A DNA stretch of 64,000 nt, from the NCBI GenBank assembly GCA_964465355.1, contig CAYXJZ010000001.1, forward strand, positions 62,001 through 126,000, written 5' to 3'. The DNA comes from JAABTL01 sp964465355 (GTDB lineage: Bacteria; Deinococcota; Deinococci; Deinococcales; Trueperaceae). This document shows positions 51,034-60,300 of this stretch, piece after piece. Below the pieces are notes generated by a model. The model ran no database searches and was not told the DNA's origin. It saw nothing but the letters and a program-made list of their open reading frames with translations. Each line of letters begins with the position of its first letter. Positions within the stretch are counted from its first letter, which is position 1. The translations under genes were made by a program, and so were the position numbers.

Positions 51034-52797
51034 TCAACGCGAAGGAAGCCGGAAGACGTACATCGCCGGACGGCCGTAGGGGGCTTCCTGTCCCGTGACC
51101 CCCAGGTAGATCGCTTCAACCAGGGTACCGCCGCCCGAGCCGACGGCCACGTACTGCACCCCGTCGACCTCGTAGCTCACGGGGTGACCGCCGATGGCAC
51201 TACCGAGGATCGTCTCCCAAAGGACGTCACCGGTGGCAGCATCCCATGCGCGGAAGCGCCGGTTGACGTCACCAGCGAAGACAAGACCACCACCGGTGGA
51301 CATCACGGGCATGATCGGGGCAACCTGCTCGTACAGCCAAAGGGTGCGGCCGGTCTCAGCCGAGATCGCCTGAAGGGTCCCCACGTTGGTCTCACCAGGG
51401 GCGGGAACCGGATCCAGGCTGATGCCGTACATGTCCTCTGGGGTCCACTCGTCCGTCACGATCTCAGGGAACATGCAGAACCGATGCAGACCCTGGTAGA
51501 TGGCGTTGGTGCCAGGGTTGTAGGCGCCGGCCATCCAGTCGCGACCACCAAGCGCGGTTGGGCAGACCATGCCGTAGGGCTCGTCGATGCTCGTGGGGAT
51601 GACGTCTTCGTTCACAATGACAGTACCGTCACCGAGGATCTCGGTCACGACGTTCTGGAGGACCGTTGGCCTTGCCCAGAGGAACTCCCCTGTCTCGCGA
51701 TCAAGGCTGTAGACGATCCCGGTCTTCCCAGGGATGTTGGTCAGGGTGCGGTAGACCTGGCCTGGCACGATGTTGGGGTTGATCCAGGCGACCTCGCTGG
51801 GATCGGGGGCCACCTCGGTATCGATCGCCATGCGCTCGAAGGGGTGGTCCAAGTCCCAGTTGTCGCGAGGCAGATGCTGGTAGTACCAGACGATCTCACC
51901 GGTGTCAGCGTCGATGGCAAGTGTGCTGTTCGAGTACAGCACGTCGTCGCCAACGGTGCCGCGGAGGATCTCGGGGGATGGGGCCGGGACCGAAGTGCCC
52001 CAGAAGAGCAGGCCCAGGTCGGGATCGTAGGCACCCACGTGACCCCAGGCGCCAACATGGAGTCGGGACTCGGTAGGCAGATCGCCCCAGGTCTCGCCGC
52101 CGGCCTCACCCGGTCGGGGGATGAGGAAGGTGCGCCAGAGTTCCTCACCCGAGTTCGAGTCGTGGGCAGTGATGAAGCAGCCGCCGGGGAGAGCGGGGTC
52201 GCAGGCGCGACCGCTGATGACCTTGCCACCGACGATCAGGGGACCGGAGCTCTGCCCGATGACCCGGTAGTCGCCGACGGAGGACTCCCACAGAAGCTGG
52301 CCCGTGCGGGCATCGAGGGCGATGACATTGGCGTCCATCGTGGAGTGATAGATCTTGTCCTCATAGATGGCGATGTTGCGCGTCATCAGCGAGGCGATCG
52401 CCGGAATGCCCGTGACGCCCTGCTGATCAGGCACGCCGCGGCGGTACTCCCAGATGAGGTCGCCGTTGGTCGCATCGAGGGCTTGGATGGTGTCCTCGGC
52501 CTGAGCCAGGTACATCACACCGTTGTAGACCAGCGGGGTACCTTCATACGGCCCGGTGACCATGGCACGCGACCAGGCCAGGACCAGGCTGTCGACGTTG
52601 GAAGCGTCGATCTGGCTAAGCGGGCTGTGCCCCCAGCCGTTGTAGGTACGGCGGGACATCAGCCAGTCCCCGTCGGACGGGTTGACCAGAACCTCATCGG
52701 TTGCAGGGCTGAAGCTCCCGACCGTACCTTGAGCTAGACCGACGGTGCCGATCATCAAGGCCGCGGCAAGCAACCATCGCATCAATCCTTTGGACAT
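51034..52797 (-). CDS. PQQ-dependent alcohol dehydrogenase with D-x-D metal signature (copy 1)
   Basis: Periplasmic eight-bladed propeller quinoprotein, 587 aa, signal peptide ending V-G-L-A-Q-G. The catalytic Asp is D315 in N-W-D-L-D-H-P, with a second Asp (D317) two residues on, the pattern linked to lanthanide use in XoxF, ExaF and PedH. Repeated propeller docking motifs (e.g. L-D-A-T-N-G-D-L-I-W-E-Y) are present. Differences from classical enzymes: no vicinal Cys-Cys near residue 138, the metal-ligand Asn position reads Val (W-G-T-S-V-P-A-P), and a conserved C199-C207 pair replaces the usual Glu loop. No heme motif. ATG 52797 has AAAGGGG at 8 nt. Confidence 0.88.
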   Translation of the reverse strand: MSKGLMRWLLAAALMIGTVGLAQGTVGSFSPATDEVLVNPSDGDWLMSRRTYNGWGHSPLSQIDASNVDSLVLAWSRAMVTGPYEGTPLVYNGVMYLAQAEDTIQALDATNGDLIWEYRRGVPDQQGVTGIPAIASLMTRNIAIYEDKIYHSTMDANVIALDARTGQLLWESSVGDYRVIGQSSGPLIVGGKVISGRACDPALPGGCFITAHDSNSGEELWRTFLIPRPGEAGGETWGDLPTESRLHVGAWGHVGAYDPDLGLLFWGTSVPAPSPEILRGTVGDDVLYSNSTLAIDADTGEIVWYYQHLPRDNWDLDHPFERMAIDTEVAPDPSEVAWINPNIVPGQVYRTLTNIPGKTGIVYSLDRETGEFLWARPTVLQNVVTEILGDGTVIVNEDVIPTSIDEPYGMVCPTALGGRDWMAGAYNPGTNAIYQGLHRFCMFPEIVTDEWTPEDMYGISLDPVPAPGETNVGTLQAISAETGRTLWLYEQVAPIMPVMSTGGGLVFAGDVNRRFRAWDAATGDVLWETILGSAIGGHPVSYEVDGVQYVAVGSGGGTLVEAIYLGVTGQEAPYGRPAMYVFRLPSR

Positions 52798-52836
52798 TCC
52801 AACAACCCCTTTCATTGCCTTCCGATCTATGGATGC

Positions 52837-52854
52837 TCTGACACGATAGTCAGA
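52837..52854 (-). promoter_or_regulatory. Inverted repeat enclosing TATCGT, candidate -10 of dehydrogenase 1
   Basis: Minus strand TCTGAC-TATCGT-GTCAGA: two perfect 6-nt arms around a TANNNT hexamer, 40 nt upstream of the ATG. A protein bound there would cover the -10 element. Confidence 0.45.
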
Positions 52855-52909
52855 TGCTGGTTAGAGCTGAGAACCACCGACCGCACCACGATGGCCGCCA
52901 TCTGACAAA

Positions 52910-52930
52910 CTCAAGCGACCAACGCTTGAG
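52910..52930 (-). promoter_or_regulatory. Perfect palindrome CTCAAGCG-N5-CGCTTGAG upstream of dehydrogenase 1
   Basis: 8-bp arms, 5-nt spacer, about 65 nt upstream of the presumed -10, the distance expected for an activator site. Not seen upstream of the second dehydrogenase operon. Confidence 0.5.
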
Positions 52931-53202
52931 CAAAGCCAGCCCAATACATCAATCATGCAATCCACTGACTGACGTGGTCACACCTCCTCCCAGATGCTCA
53001 ACGTGCCATTAAGTGCCATTGATGCTCCAGCCTACATGGGGCCCTAGCCTTCTTTCTGACCTTCGATGCGAAGCGCGTACACAGCCTGTACGATCCCGCA
53101 AGGGTCAATCGTCCCGGGTGCATGGACCTTCATGATGAGAAGGCCGATCGCTGCGACTTCCCTGGCCAACGGCGAAGTCAGTGCATGCTCGTTCCCCCCA
53201 AC

Positions 53203-53244
53203 AACGGATGGGCCGCGACGAGTTCTCGTCGCGGCCCATCCGTT
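53203..53244 (-). terminator. Terminator of dehydrogenase 2
   Basis: A 20-bp perfect inverted repeat (AACGGATGGG... arms 53203-53222 and 53225-53244) starting 26 nt after the stop of dehydrogenase 2. On the minus strand TTGTTG follows the stem. It should separate the two dehydrogenase transcripts. Confidence 0.75.
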
Positions 53245-53270
53245 CAACCGATCCTGAGACCTAGGTCAGG

Positions 53271-55010
53271 TCAGTTCCCAAGCTTGAACACGTAGACCAC
53301 GTTGCTGCCGGAGGGCGGCAGGGGCAAGCCGGTCGCCTGGTTGTAGAGGCCGGCAAAGCCGAAACCGCCGGCAGGAACGGCCACGTACTGGACACCATCG
53401 ACGTCGTAGCTGATGGGGAAACCGCCGACGCCAGCACCGAGGATCGACTCCCACAGCACTTCGCCGGTGGCTGCATCCCACGCCCGGAAGCGGCGGTCGG
53501 CGTCGCCAGCGAAGATCAGGCCACCGCCGGTGGACAGCAGCGACGTGATCGCCTGCTCCTGCTCGTACTTCCACAGCTCCTCGCCCGTCTCGGCCGAGTA
53601 GGCGCGCAGCGTGCCGAGGTAGGTTTCGCCCGGAGCCATGATGAAGGGGTAGGTAATGCCGTAAAGGTCTTCCGGAGTCCACTCGTCGGTGAAGATCTCC
53701 GGCATCATGCAGACGTTCGCAAGGCCCTGGTAGATGGCGTTGGTGCCGGGGTTGTAGGCGCCGGCCATCCAGTCGCGACCACCGCCGACGGTGGGGCAGA
53801 CCATGCCGTAGGGATCGTCGATGCTGTCGGGGATGACCTCTTCGTTCACGATCACCCGGCCGTTGGGCAGGATCTCGGTCACCACGTTCTGCATGACGGT
53901 GGGTCGCGCCCAGAGGAACTCACCCGTCTCCCGATCCAGGCTGTAGATGATGCCCGTCTTCCCCGGGATGTTGGTCAAGGTCTTGTAGACACGACCAGGC
54001 GTCACGTCGGGGTTGATCCAAGCCACCTCGGAGGGGTTGGGGGCCACTTCGGTATCGATGAGCATGCGCTCGAAGGGATGGTCAAAGTCCCAGTTGTCGC
54101 GCGGCAAATGCTGGTAGTACCAGACCAGCTCACCGGTCTCGGGCCGGATGGCAAGCGTGCTGTTCGAGTACAGGACGTCCTCGCCCACCGTACCGCGCAT
54201 GACCTCGGGCGAGGGAGCAGGCACCGAGGTCCCCCAATAGAGCAGGCCGAGCTCGGGGTCGAAAGCGCCGACGTTCCCCCAGGCGCCTACGTGGAGGCGG
54301 GACTCGGTGGGGAGGTCACCCCAGGTGTCGCCACCGGGCTCACCAGGACGGGGGATCAAGTAGGTACGCCACAGCTCCTCGCCGTTGTCGGCCGCATGAC
54401 CGGCCAGGAAGCAGCCGCCTGGCAACGCGGGGTCGCAGGAACGGCCGCTGACGACCACGCCGTTCACGACAAGCGGACCGGAGCTGTGCCCGATCACGCG
54501 GTAGTCGCCGACCTCGGTTTCCCACAGGAGCTGCCCTGTGGCAGCGTCGAGGGCGATGATATTCGCGTCGAAGGTGGAGTGGAAGATCTTGCCGTCGTAG
54601 ATGGCGATGTTGCGAACGTTTTCGGTACCGCCAAGCGTCGTGACCTCGGAGCGGTCGGGGATGTCACGCCGGTACTCCCAGACGAGGTCGCCGGTAGCCC
54701 CGTCCAATGCTCGGATCGTGTCTTGCGGCATCGGCAAGTACATGACACCGTTGTAGACCAGAGGCGTGCTTTCCACGCCGCCTGCAGTCATGCCGGCAGC
54801 CCAAGCCAAGGTCAGGTTAGCCACGTTGGAGGTGTTGATCTGGTCGAGTGGGCTATGCCCCCAGCCGCTGTAGGTCCGGCGGGACATGATCCAATCGGCA
54901 TCGGAGGGGTTGGCGAGAGTCGATTCGTCCTGTGCGAAGGTCCAGGAAGCAGCCATGACCAGCAGGGCAAGGACCAGACTCAGGGCGCGATGAAGTTGTC
55001 GCATGTGCAT
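53271..55010 (-). CDS. PQQ-dependent alcohol dehydrogenase with D-x-D metal signature (copy 2)
   Basis: 579-aa paralogue of the dehydrogenase at 51034-52797, closely similar over its length. Signal peptide of about 27 aa ending W-T-F-A-Q. Catalytic D308 and second Asp D310 in N-W-D-F-D-H-P. It shares the other peculiarities of copy 1: no vicinal cysteines (G-G-T-E-N-V-R-N-I-A in that place), V at the metal-Asn position, and the C-D-P-A-L-P-G-G-C loop. No heme motif, so electrons must leave through a separate cytochrome. ATG 55010 has AAGGAG at 9 nt; upstream extension is not signal-like. Last gene after cytochrome c and xoxJ2. Confidence 0.88.
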   Translation of the reverse strand: MHMRQLHRALSLVLALLVMAASWTFAQDESTLANPSDADWIMSRRTYSGWGHSPLDQINTSNVANLTLAWAAGMTAGGVESTPLVYNGVMYLPMPQDTIRALDGATGDLVWEYRRDIPDRSEVTTLGGTENVRNIAIYDGKIFHSTFDANIIALDAATGQLLWETEVGDYRVIGHSSGPLVVNGVVVSGRSCDPALPGGCFLAGHAADNGEELWRTYLIPRPGEPGGDTWGDLPTESRLHVGAWGNVGAFDPELGLLYWGTSVPAPSPEVMRGTVGEDVLYSNSTLAIRPETGELVWYYQHLPRDNWDFDHPFERMLIDTEVAPNPSEVAWINPDVTPGRVYKTLTNIPGKTGIIYSLDRETGEFLWARPTVMQNVVTEILPNGRVIVNEEVIPDSIDDPYGMVCPTVGGGRDWMAGAYNPGTNAIYQGLANVCMMPEIFTDEWTPEDLYGITYPFIMAPGETYLGTLRAYSAETGEELWKYEQEQAITSLLSTGGGLIFAGDADRRFRAWDAATGEVLWESILGAGVGGFPISYDVDGVQYVAVPAGGFGFAGLYNQATGLPLPPSGSNVVYVFKLGN

Positions 55011-55303
55011 CAAGTGACGCTCCTTGTGTCTTCGGATAGCGTGAAGAGGGTGAGCGGAATCACCCCAAACGTACGAGCAAACACGTATCGATATCTGGCG
55101 TTGAGCGAACGTTACCTCCACATCTGGGCACAGCATTGACGAAGCCAAGACTCGCAACCAAGCGCCCGCGCACCCATTGGCTAGAACGTGTCCAATGCGT
55201 CTGTGTCGCATGAGGATGCCAAAGTCAAGGTTACAGGGGGCGGGTCAGCAACAGCAAGGCGCGCGATCGCACAAGGGACACAAGTCCCAGATCTGACGTC
55301 AGC

Positions 55304-56185
55304 TCAGTTCTGCCTTGGCGCACGGCCGGGGACGCCGTGCACCTCCAGTAGACGCGCGATGGTGCCGTCGTCTATCAGCACGTGGATGGCTTGGTCTACA
55401 GCACTACGCAGGAAGCCCTCGCGGCTCAGGAAGACAGCCCCGAATCGCTGCGTCGGGGGCGCCAAAGGCTGCGGATCGATGGCACGTAGACCGGCGGCCT
55501 GTAGGTCTCCGCCTACGCCCGCGTACAAACCTGGTTCCCAGACGAGGATGGCTTCGAGTTCCCCCTCCACCAGACGATCGATGAGCAATCGGTTGTCGGG
55601 GTACGGGATGCGGCGCCAACGCATCCCCTCGCTGCGGCGGTCGTTCAGGATCGTGAACGCGATGTCGACGGTACTGAGGATCTTCGTCCCAACCCTACTT
55701 CCCGGGACCAAGTCCGCCAATGACGCCACACGCTCCTCCCTTGTGACCAGCACGAAGCCCAACTCGACGTAGGGCCGGGAGAGGGTTAGCCAGTCGGCGA
55801 ACCGGCTCTCAGAGAGGAGAAACCCCGTCATCATCTGACAATCGTTGTGCAAGAGGATGTACAACTCGTCCTCGTTGACCGGGAAGCGGTAGTCGAGGAT
55901 GGGTGGCGCGCGGTGACCGGACACCTCCTTGATCTCGACAGACAACAGCAAGGCGTCGCCGATGGCCCGCGCCAGGTCGACCTCGAAAGGCGCAAGGATG
56001 CTCTCGGCGTTGACGCAAATCGTCAAGCTGTCACCTTGTAGCCTACGGGTGAAGTCCAAGAACTCCGAGGGCACGTCTGGACGGACGACGCCACCTTGTG
56101 CCAGCGCCAGGCCGAGCCAAGACCACAGCCAGAGCCAGCCCGCCACCCCCCAACCGACCGAGGGGCCCGCTCGCCGCATCACCAT
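55304..56185 (-). CDS. xoxJ: XoxJ/MxaJ-like periplasmic binding protein (copy 2)
   Basis: 293 aa, Trp-rich signal peptide (W-L-W-L-W-S-W-L-G-L-A-L-A-Q). Same fold and landmarks as copy 1: L-T-I-C-V-N-A-E-S-I-L-A-P-F-E-V-D-L, P-P-I-L-D-Y-R-F-P-V-N-E-D-E-L-Y, S-R-P-Y-V-E-L-G-F-V. Lies 34 nt after the cytochrome gene and 293 nt before dehydrogenase 2. That 293-bp gap holds no gene; I could not find a good promoter in it apart from an isolated TTGACT at about 55230 on the minus strand. Confidence 0.82.
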   Translation of the reverse strand: MVMRRAGPSVGWGVAGWLWLWSWLGLALAQGGVVRPDVPSEFLDFTRRLQGDSLTICVNAESILAPFEVDLARAIGDALLLSVEIKEVSGHRAPPILDYRFPVNEDELYILLHNDCQMMTGFLLSESRFADWLTLSRPYVELGFVLVTREERVASLADLVPGSRVGTKILSTVDIAFTILNDRRSEGMRWRRIPYPDNRLLIDRLVEGELEAILVWEPGLYAGVGGDLQAAGLRAIDPQPLAPPTQRFGAVFLSREGFLRSAVDQAIHVLIDDGTIARLLEVHGVPGRAPRQN

Positions 56186-56219
56186 CCGCTTGTCATGCCG
56201 CGCACACCGACCAACGCGA

Positions 56220-57116
56220 TTAGCGCCGCTCGATCACGATCTGCCTGAGTTGGTCGGGGTCGCTGCTCAACGCCACCTCTCCGGCAGGGTAGTTGTTGAC
56301 GGAGAGCCAGAAGGCAGCGATGTCGACGTAGGTGGAGTCGGCCAGACGCCCCGCGTTGTCGAGGGGCATACGGGTGGAAATGTAGCTGTACAAGGTGTCG
56401 AAGGTCCGGCCACCCCATTCGCGGAAGAAGGACAACTGCGTCAGCGGCGGGCTGTGCAGTCCACCGCGGAGGGTGTTTCCGTGGCAATGGGCGCAGGCTT
56501 CCATGTAGGCTGCCTGCCCACGTTCGGCTTGTGCAACCAGGTAGTAGCCCGTGGTGTCGTCCATGACTTCCGCGTCCGACACCTCTGCGAGGCTGACCTC
56601 TTCACCCAAGGCCTCTGCACGCATGGCGTGGACTTCAGCAGCCGTCAGGCCGTGCTCGCGCATGCCGGCCACATCAGTCGGGCCGAACAGAGCGAAACCT
56701 TCCGGCCGGTCGGCCTCAACCGACCAGGCGGTCAAGATGTGGTTCAGGACGGCTGCGATCTCGTCGTCACTGAGATGCCCCCAGGCCGGCATAGCGCCGT
56801 TGTAGGTCACCCCCCCAACGGAGATCTCACCGGCCAAACCGTAGAGCAGGGTTCCCAGCAGCACCTCACGACCACCCTCAAGACCGGCCAGATCGAGAAG
56901 GCGAAGGTCGTTGAGCGGCGGGAAGACGCCGGGCACGCCGGCGCCATTCAGCATGTGACAACCCGCGCATGAGCCGGTGAACACCTGGGTGCCGAGTTCT
57001 TCCCACACGAAGGGGGCGCCGGTTTCCGTCACCGGCGCCCCGACCTGAGCAGATGTGACAGCCAACATGACGCCTGCCAGCGCGGTCAAGGCGAACTTTC
57101 GAAGTCGAGTCATCAT
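56220..57116 (-). CDS. Diheme cytochrome c, probable electron acceptor of the dehydrogenases
   Basis: 298-aa exported protein, signal peptide ending V-T-S-A-Q. Two class I heme sites: C-A-G-C-H (residues 50-54) with axial Met109 in Y-N-G-A-M-P-A-W-G, and C-A-H-C-H (208-212) with R-M-P-L-D-N near 246 as second axial Met. A linker with H-G-L-T-A-A-E joins the domains. Single-heme XoxG/MxaG is the usual partner of methanol dehydrogenases, so the diheme form is a variant. The start is the first ATG of an ATGATG pair, with GAGAGG upstream; a longer frame upstream is not signal-like. Heads cytc-xoxJ2-dehydrogenase 2. Confidence 0.88.
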   Translation of the reverse strand: MMTRLRKFALTALAGVMLAVTSAQVGAPVTETGAPFVWEELGTQVFTGSCAGCHMLNGAGVPGVFPPLNDLRLLDLAGLEGGREVLLGTLLYGLAGEISVGGVTYNGAMPAWGHLSDDEIAAVLNHILTAWSVEADRPEGFALFGPTDVAGMREHGLTAAEVHAMRAEALGEEVSLAEVSDAEVMDDTTGYYLVAQAERGQAAYMEACAHCHGNTLRGGLHSPPLTQLSFFREWGGRTFDTLYSYISTRMPLDNAGRLADSTYVDIAAFWLSVNNYPAGEVALSSDPDQLRQIVIERR

Positions 57117-57204
57117 GATCTCGCAACCCTCTCTGTATGCAGGGGGACCTGCTCCGCCGACTCCACCACCAGGATCCGGCCCGACGATGGGGAGGTTTGT
57201 CCCG

Positions 57205-57210
57205 AGTATA
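57205..57210 (-). promoter_or_regulatory. Candidate -10 element TATACT upstream of the cytochrome operon
   Basis: TATACT on the minus strand, about 90 nt before the cytochrome start in the 184-bp gap after the giant vWA gene. No matching -35 is seen. Confidence 0.3.
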
Positions 57211-57300
57211 CGTAGAGGAGTAGCAGGCTGCGGGTCCTGTGTACACGCCACTTCGATAGATCCCTTCACGAAGCCTTGAAGCAAGTTGCGCCCCTCAACC

Positions 57301-60300
57301 TCACTCTGACCTGAGGTGCGGAACGACGGGTGACCGGCTGCGCGTGACCAAGCACCCCAACCACAACAAACTCGCCAGCAGCAGATAAGGCCGCCACGCC
57401 ACCACCGGCTGCCACGACCAGCCCCAGCCGCCACCGACCATCGCCTGCTCTGCCGTCAGCTCCGCGCCCACCGCCAGCACCAAGGAGGCCATGAGGTCGG
57501 GGGAGCTGGTCTGGTCGACCTTGGTCGGCACCACCACCTCAGCCGTCGCCGATCGCATGCTGCGCGCATCAGCGCCACCGATCACGTCGACGCGGTAGGC
57601 GCCCGGCGTGCCGGCTGGCCATGATCCCCGGTGGAGACCAGGCTCCACCTCCCGGAGCAGGATCGCATCGCCCGGCAAGCCCTGACCGTCCAGGTAGACC
57701 ACCGTGGCCTCCAGGTCCCAACCGGCCTCCGGTCGCCCGTCCACACCGTTGGTGCTGATCTCGATGTGCAGCTCCCCGCCGTGCTGGCGCAGCTCGAGAT
57801 CCAGGCCAGCCGGTGGCCCGAGCGCAGCCGCCCAACGCACCAGTTGCGCCCACAGACGGGGGAAGTCGGTGAGCGACAGCCAGGCCATGGTCCATGGTCC
57901 GACGCCTTGGCTGGCCCAGGCCATGACCCGGCCGCTGCCGTAGCGCCAGGAGGCGAGGAGCGCGTCCCCATCACCGATCGTGGCGTGGATGGTGGCGGCC
58001 GGCTTGGGTGTGGTGCGCACGAAGCCCTGCAGCGCAGGCCAGTCGAGGTTCAGGTCTTGGGTGAAGGCGGCGCCATCGGCGGACCAGCTCGCCCAGGAGG
58101 GACCACGCTGCACCGGCTCGGTGGTCAGCATGAGCACCTCCTGCGCCATGATGCTCGGCAGCAGCTGGAAGTCCACGGTCTCGTGGAAGATGCCGCCCGT
58201 CTCCTGGGCGATCTGCTCGAGCCGAGGGTAGGCGGCGCCCTGACCGATCGCCAAGGTGGAGGCGGTGATGCCGGCCTCGACCAGGGCCGCCATGACGGGC
58301 GGGAAGTCCCCTGACTGGGTGAGACCGTCGGTCATGACCACCATGTGCCGCTGCACGTCGGCCGCCGGCAGCAGGATCTGGTAGGCCTGCTCCAACGCCG
58401 GCTGGAGGTTGGTGCCGCCGCCGGCCGTGAGCCGATCGAGCGCCTCCCGCAGGCTGGCCAGGTCACCGATGGGCTGGAGCGGGTGGATGACGGTGGCGTT
58501 GGAGTCGAAGACCACGATGCCGACCTCGCTGCGCGGGTCGAGCAGCCGGACGGCCTCCCAGGTCGCCTCACGGGCGATCTCCAGCCGGTTCGACGGGCCA
58601 ACGCCCTGTAGCATGCTGCCTGAGCGGTCGAGGACGAAGACGATGGCGACATCCGGCCGATCCATGGGGATCTCGGACGCCAGCGGCGACAACTCGTCCA
58701 GCACCGTCAGGTGGTAGCCGCCGGCGCCGAAGCTGTGCTCGCCCCCCAGGATGAGCAGCCCACCCCCATGCTCTGCCACCCAGGCCTTGAGCGCGTCCAT
58801 CTGGGCACTGACCAGCGCGATGGCCGGCAGGTCGAAGAGGATGACGGCGTCATAGGCAGCCCAGCCAGCCACGGTGCGCGGCGCCGTCTGCGCCATCATC
58901 AGCTCGGCCTCGAGGCCGTGCACCTGCAGCAGTTGGCTGAAGAGCAGGGCCCAGGCGACATCGTCGGCCACCACCGCCACGCGGCTGGCGGCTTGCGCCT
59001 GCACCACGGCCGTGACGCTGGCCAGCACGGTGTCGTCGTCCTCACCGCCCACCAGATCGAGCCGGTAGCGCGTGGCCAGGACCGCCGTGTCAGGCGCGTC
59101 GAAGCTGAGCATCGACCGGCCAGCTGGCAGGTCGGTCTGGATCTCGGCCAAGAGCTCGTCGTCCTGCCACAGCAGCGCCCGAACGGCCAGATCCCGCTTC
59201 GCCTCCACTGGCACGACGATGCGTGAGGTGCCGCCTGCACCGGTCGTCCCGAGCACCAGAGCGGTCGTAGGCATGACCCCTTCACCCTCGGCGAACCGCG
59301 GCAGTGGCGTCACCGTCAGTTCTGCTCTGCCTGCCGCCGTCTGCAACGCCTGCCCCAAGGCCAGGCTGCGCTCAGCGCCGCGCAGCGACCACCGTTGTCG
59401 ACCTAGCGGCTCGTCGACCAGGAGGGCATTGGCCCATGCAAGGGCGGACGGCAGATCGGCCGCATGCCAGACCGACGGGATCTGAGCCGCGCCCCCGCCG
59501 GATCCGGCATCGACGCGCCAGCGGTCATCGGCGCGGCCACCCGGCGCGGCGTCCTCGGTCGGCGCCACCTGCACGAGGACGGGCGTGACGGGCCCTCGGG
59601 GCCAGGCTAGACCGGTCCATGCCGCCAGGGCAGCCGCCACGAAAGCCAGGTGCAGACCAAGCGACAGGAGGCGAACGCCAGGCCTCATCGCGCGCCAGCG
59701 CTGGACCAGGCCTGGCCACCAGGCCGCCAACAGGCTGAGACCGAGGGCCAACGGAGCGAGGGCGCGCAGCGGCAGACGGCTCAGCCAGGTCGTCGGCGGC
59801 GGCGCATCGATCCCACCAGGCGTCCCGACGGCAGGCTGCAGCGGCCCCTCGACCAGGGGCCACGGCGCCGCATCGACCCAGAAGCGCGCCTGCCCTGCGG
59901 TCGTGCCTAGAACGTGCCAACCCGGGAGCCTCGGCAGGAACCAGGACGTCCAGCCCATGGCCGAAGCCCCTCTCGTCCATGCCGCACCGGCTGAGGTCGC
60001 CTGACCATCAGGCTCCATCACGATGGACCCGGCGCGCTGCGCCAAGGCGCATGGCACGCCCACCTGGCAGGCCGGCATGGGCTCGATCCACTCGAGCAAG
60101 CGGCGCAGCAGGACGTAGGGCGTGTCGTCGGCGGACCAGGCGAGCTCATCCAGCGGGAAGGAGATGAGCAACTCGGCCAAGCCCTCCACCACCCTGGCCT
60201 GCACCGCGGGGCGCGCCTCGGCCCAGGCCAGCACCTCGGCACCAGGCAGGACGGGATGGTCCAGCACGGCCTCCGCCCGGAAGCCATGCAGCATGCCCAA

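Larger units (their letters stand above)
52798..53270. other. Gene-free regulatory region between the two dehydrogenase genes
   Basis: 473 bp with no convincing gene; short frames near 53044-53257 on both strands overlap the terminator hairpin and have poor composition. It contains the dehydrogenase 1 leader, two palindromes (52837-52854, 52910-52930), a tandem AATGGCAC repeat near 53010-53030 and the dehydrogenase 2 terminator. GC content is lower than in the flanking genes. Confidence 0.7.

Noticed and set aside
51184..52737. 517-codon plus-strand frame antisense to dehydrogenase 1
   Set aside because: Antisense shadow of a clear quinoprotein gene.
53044..53257. Two short opposite frames between the dehydrogenase genes
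   Set aside because: They run through the terminator hairpin, lack ribosome-binding sites and have no protein-like pattern.
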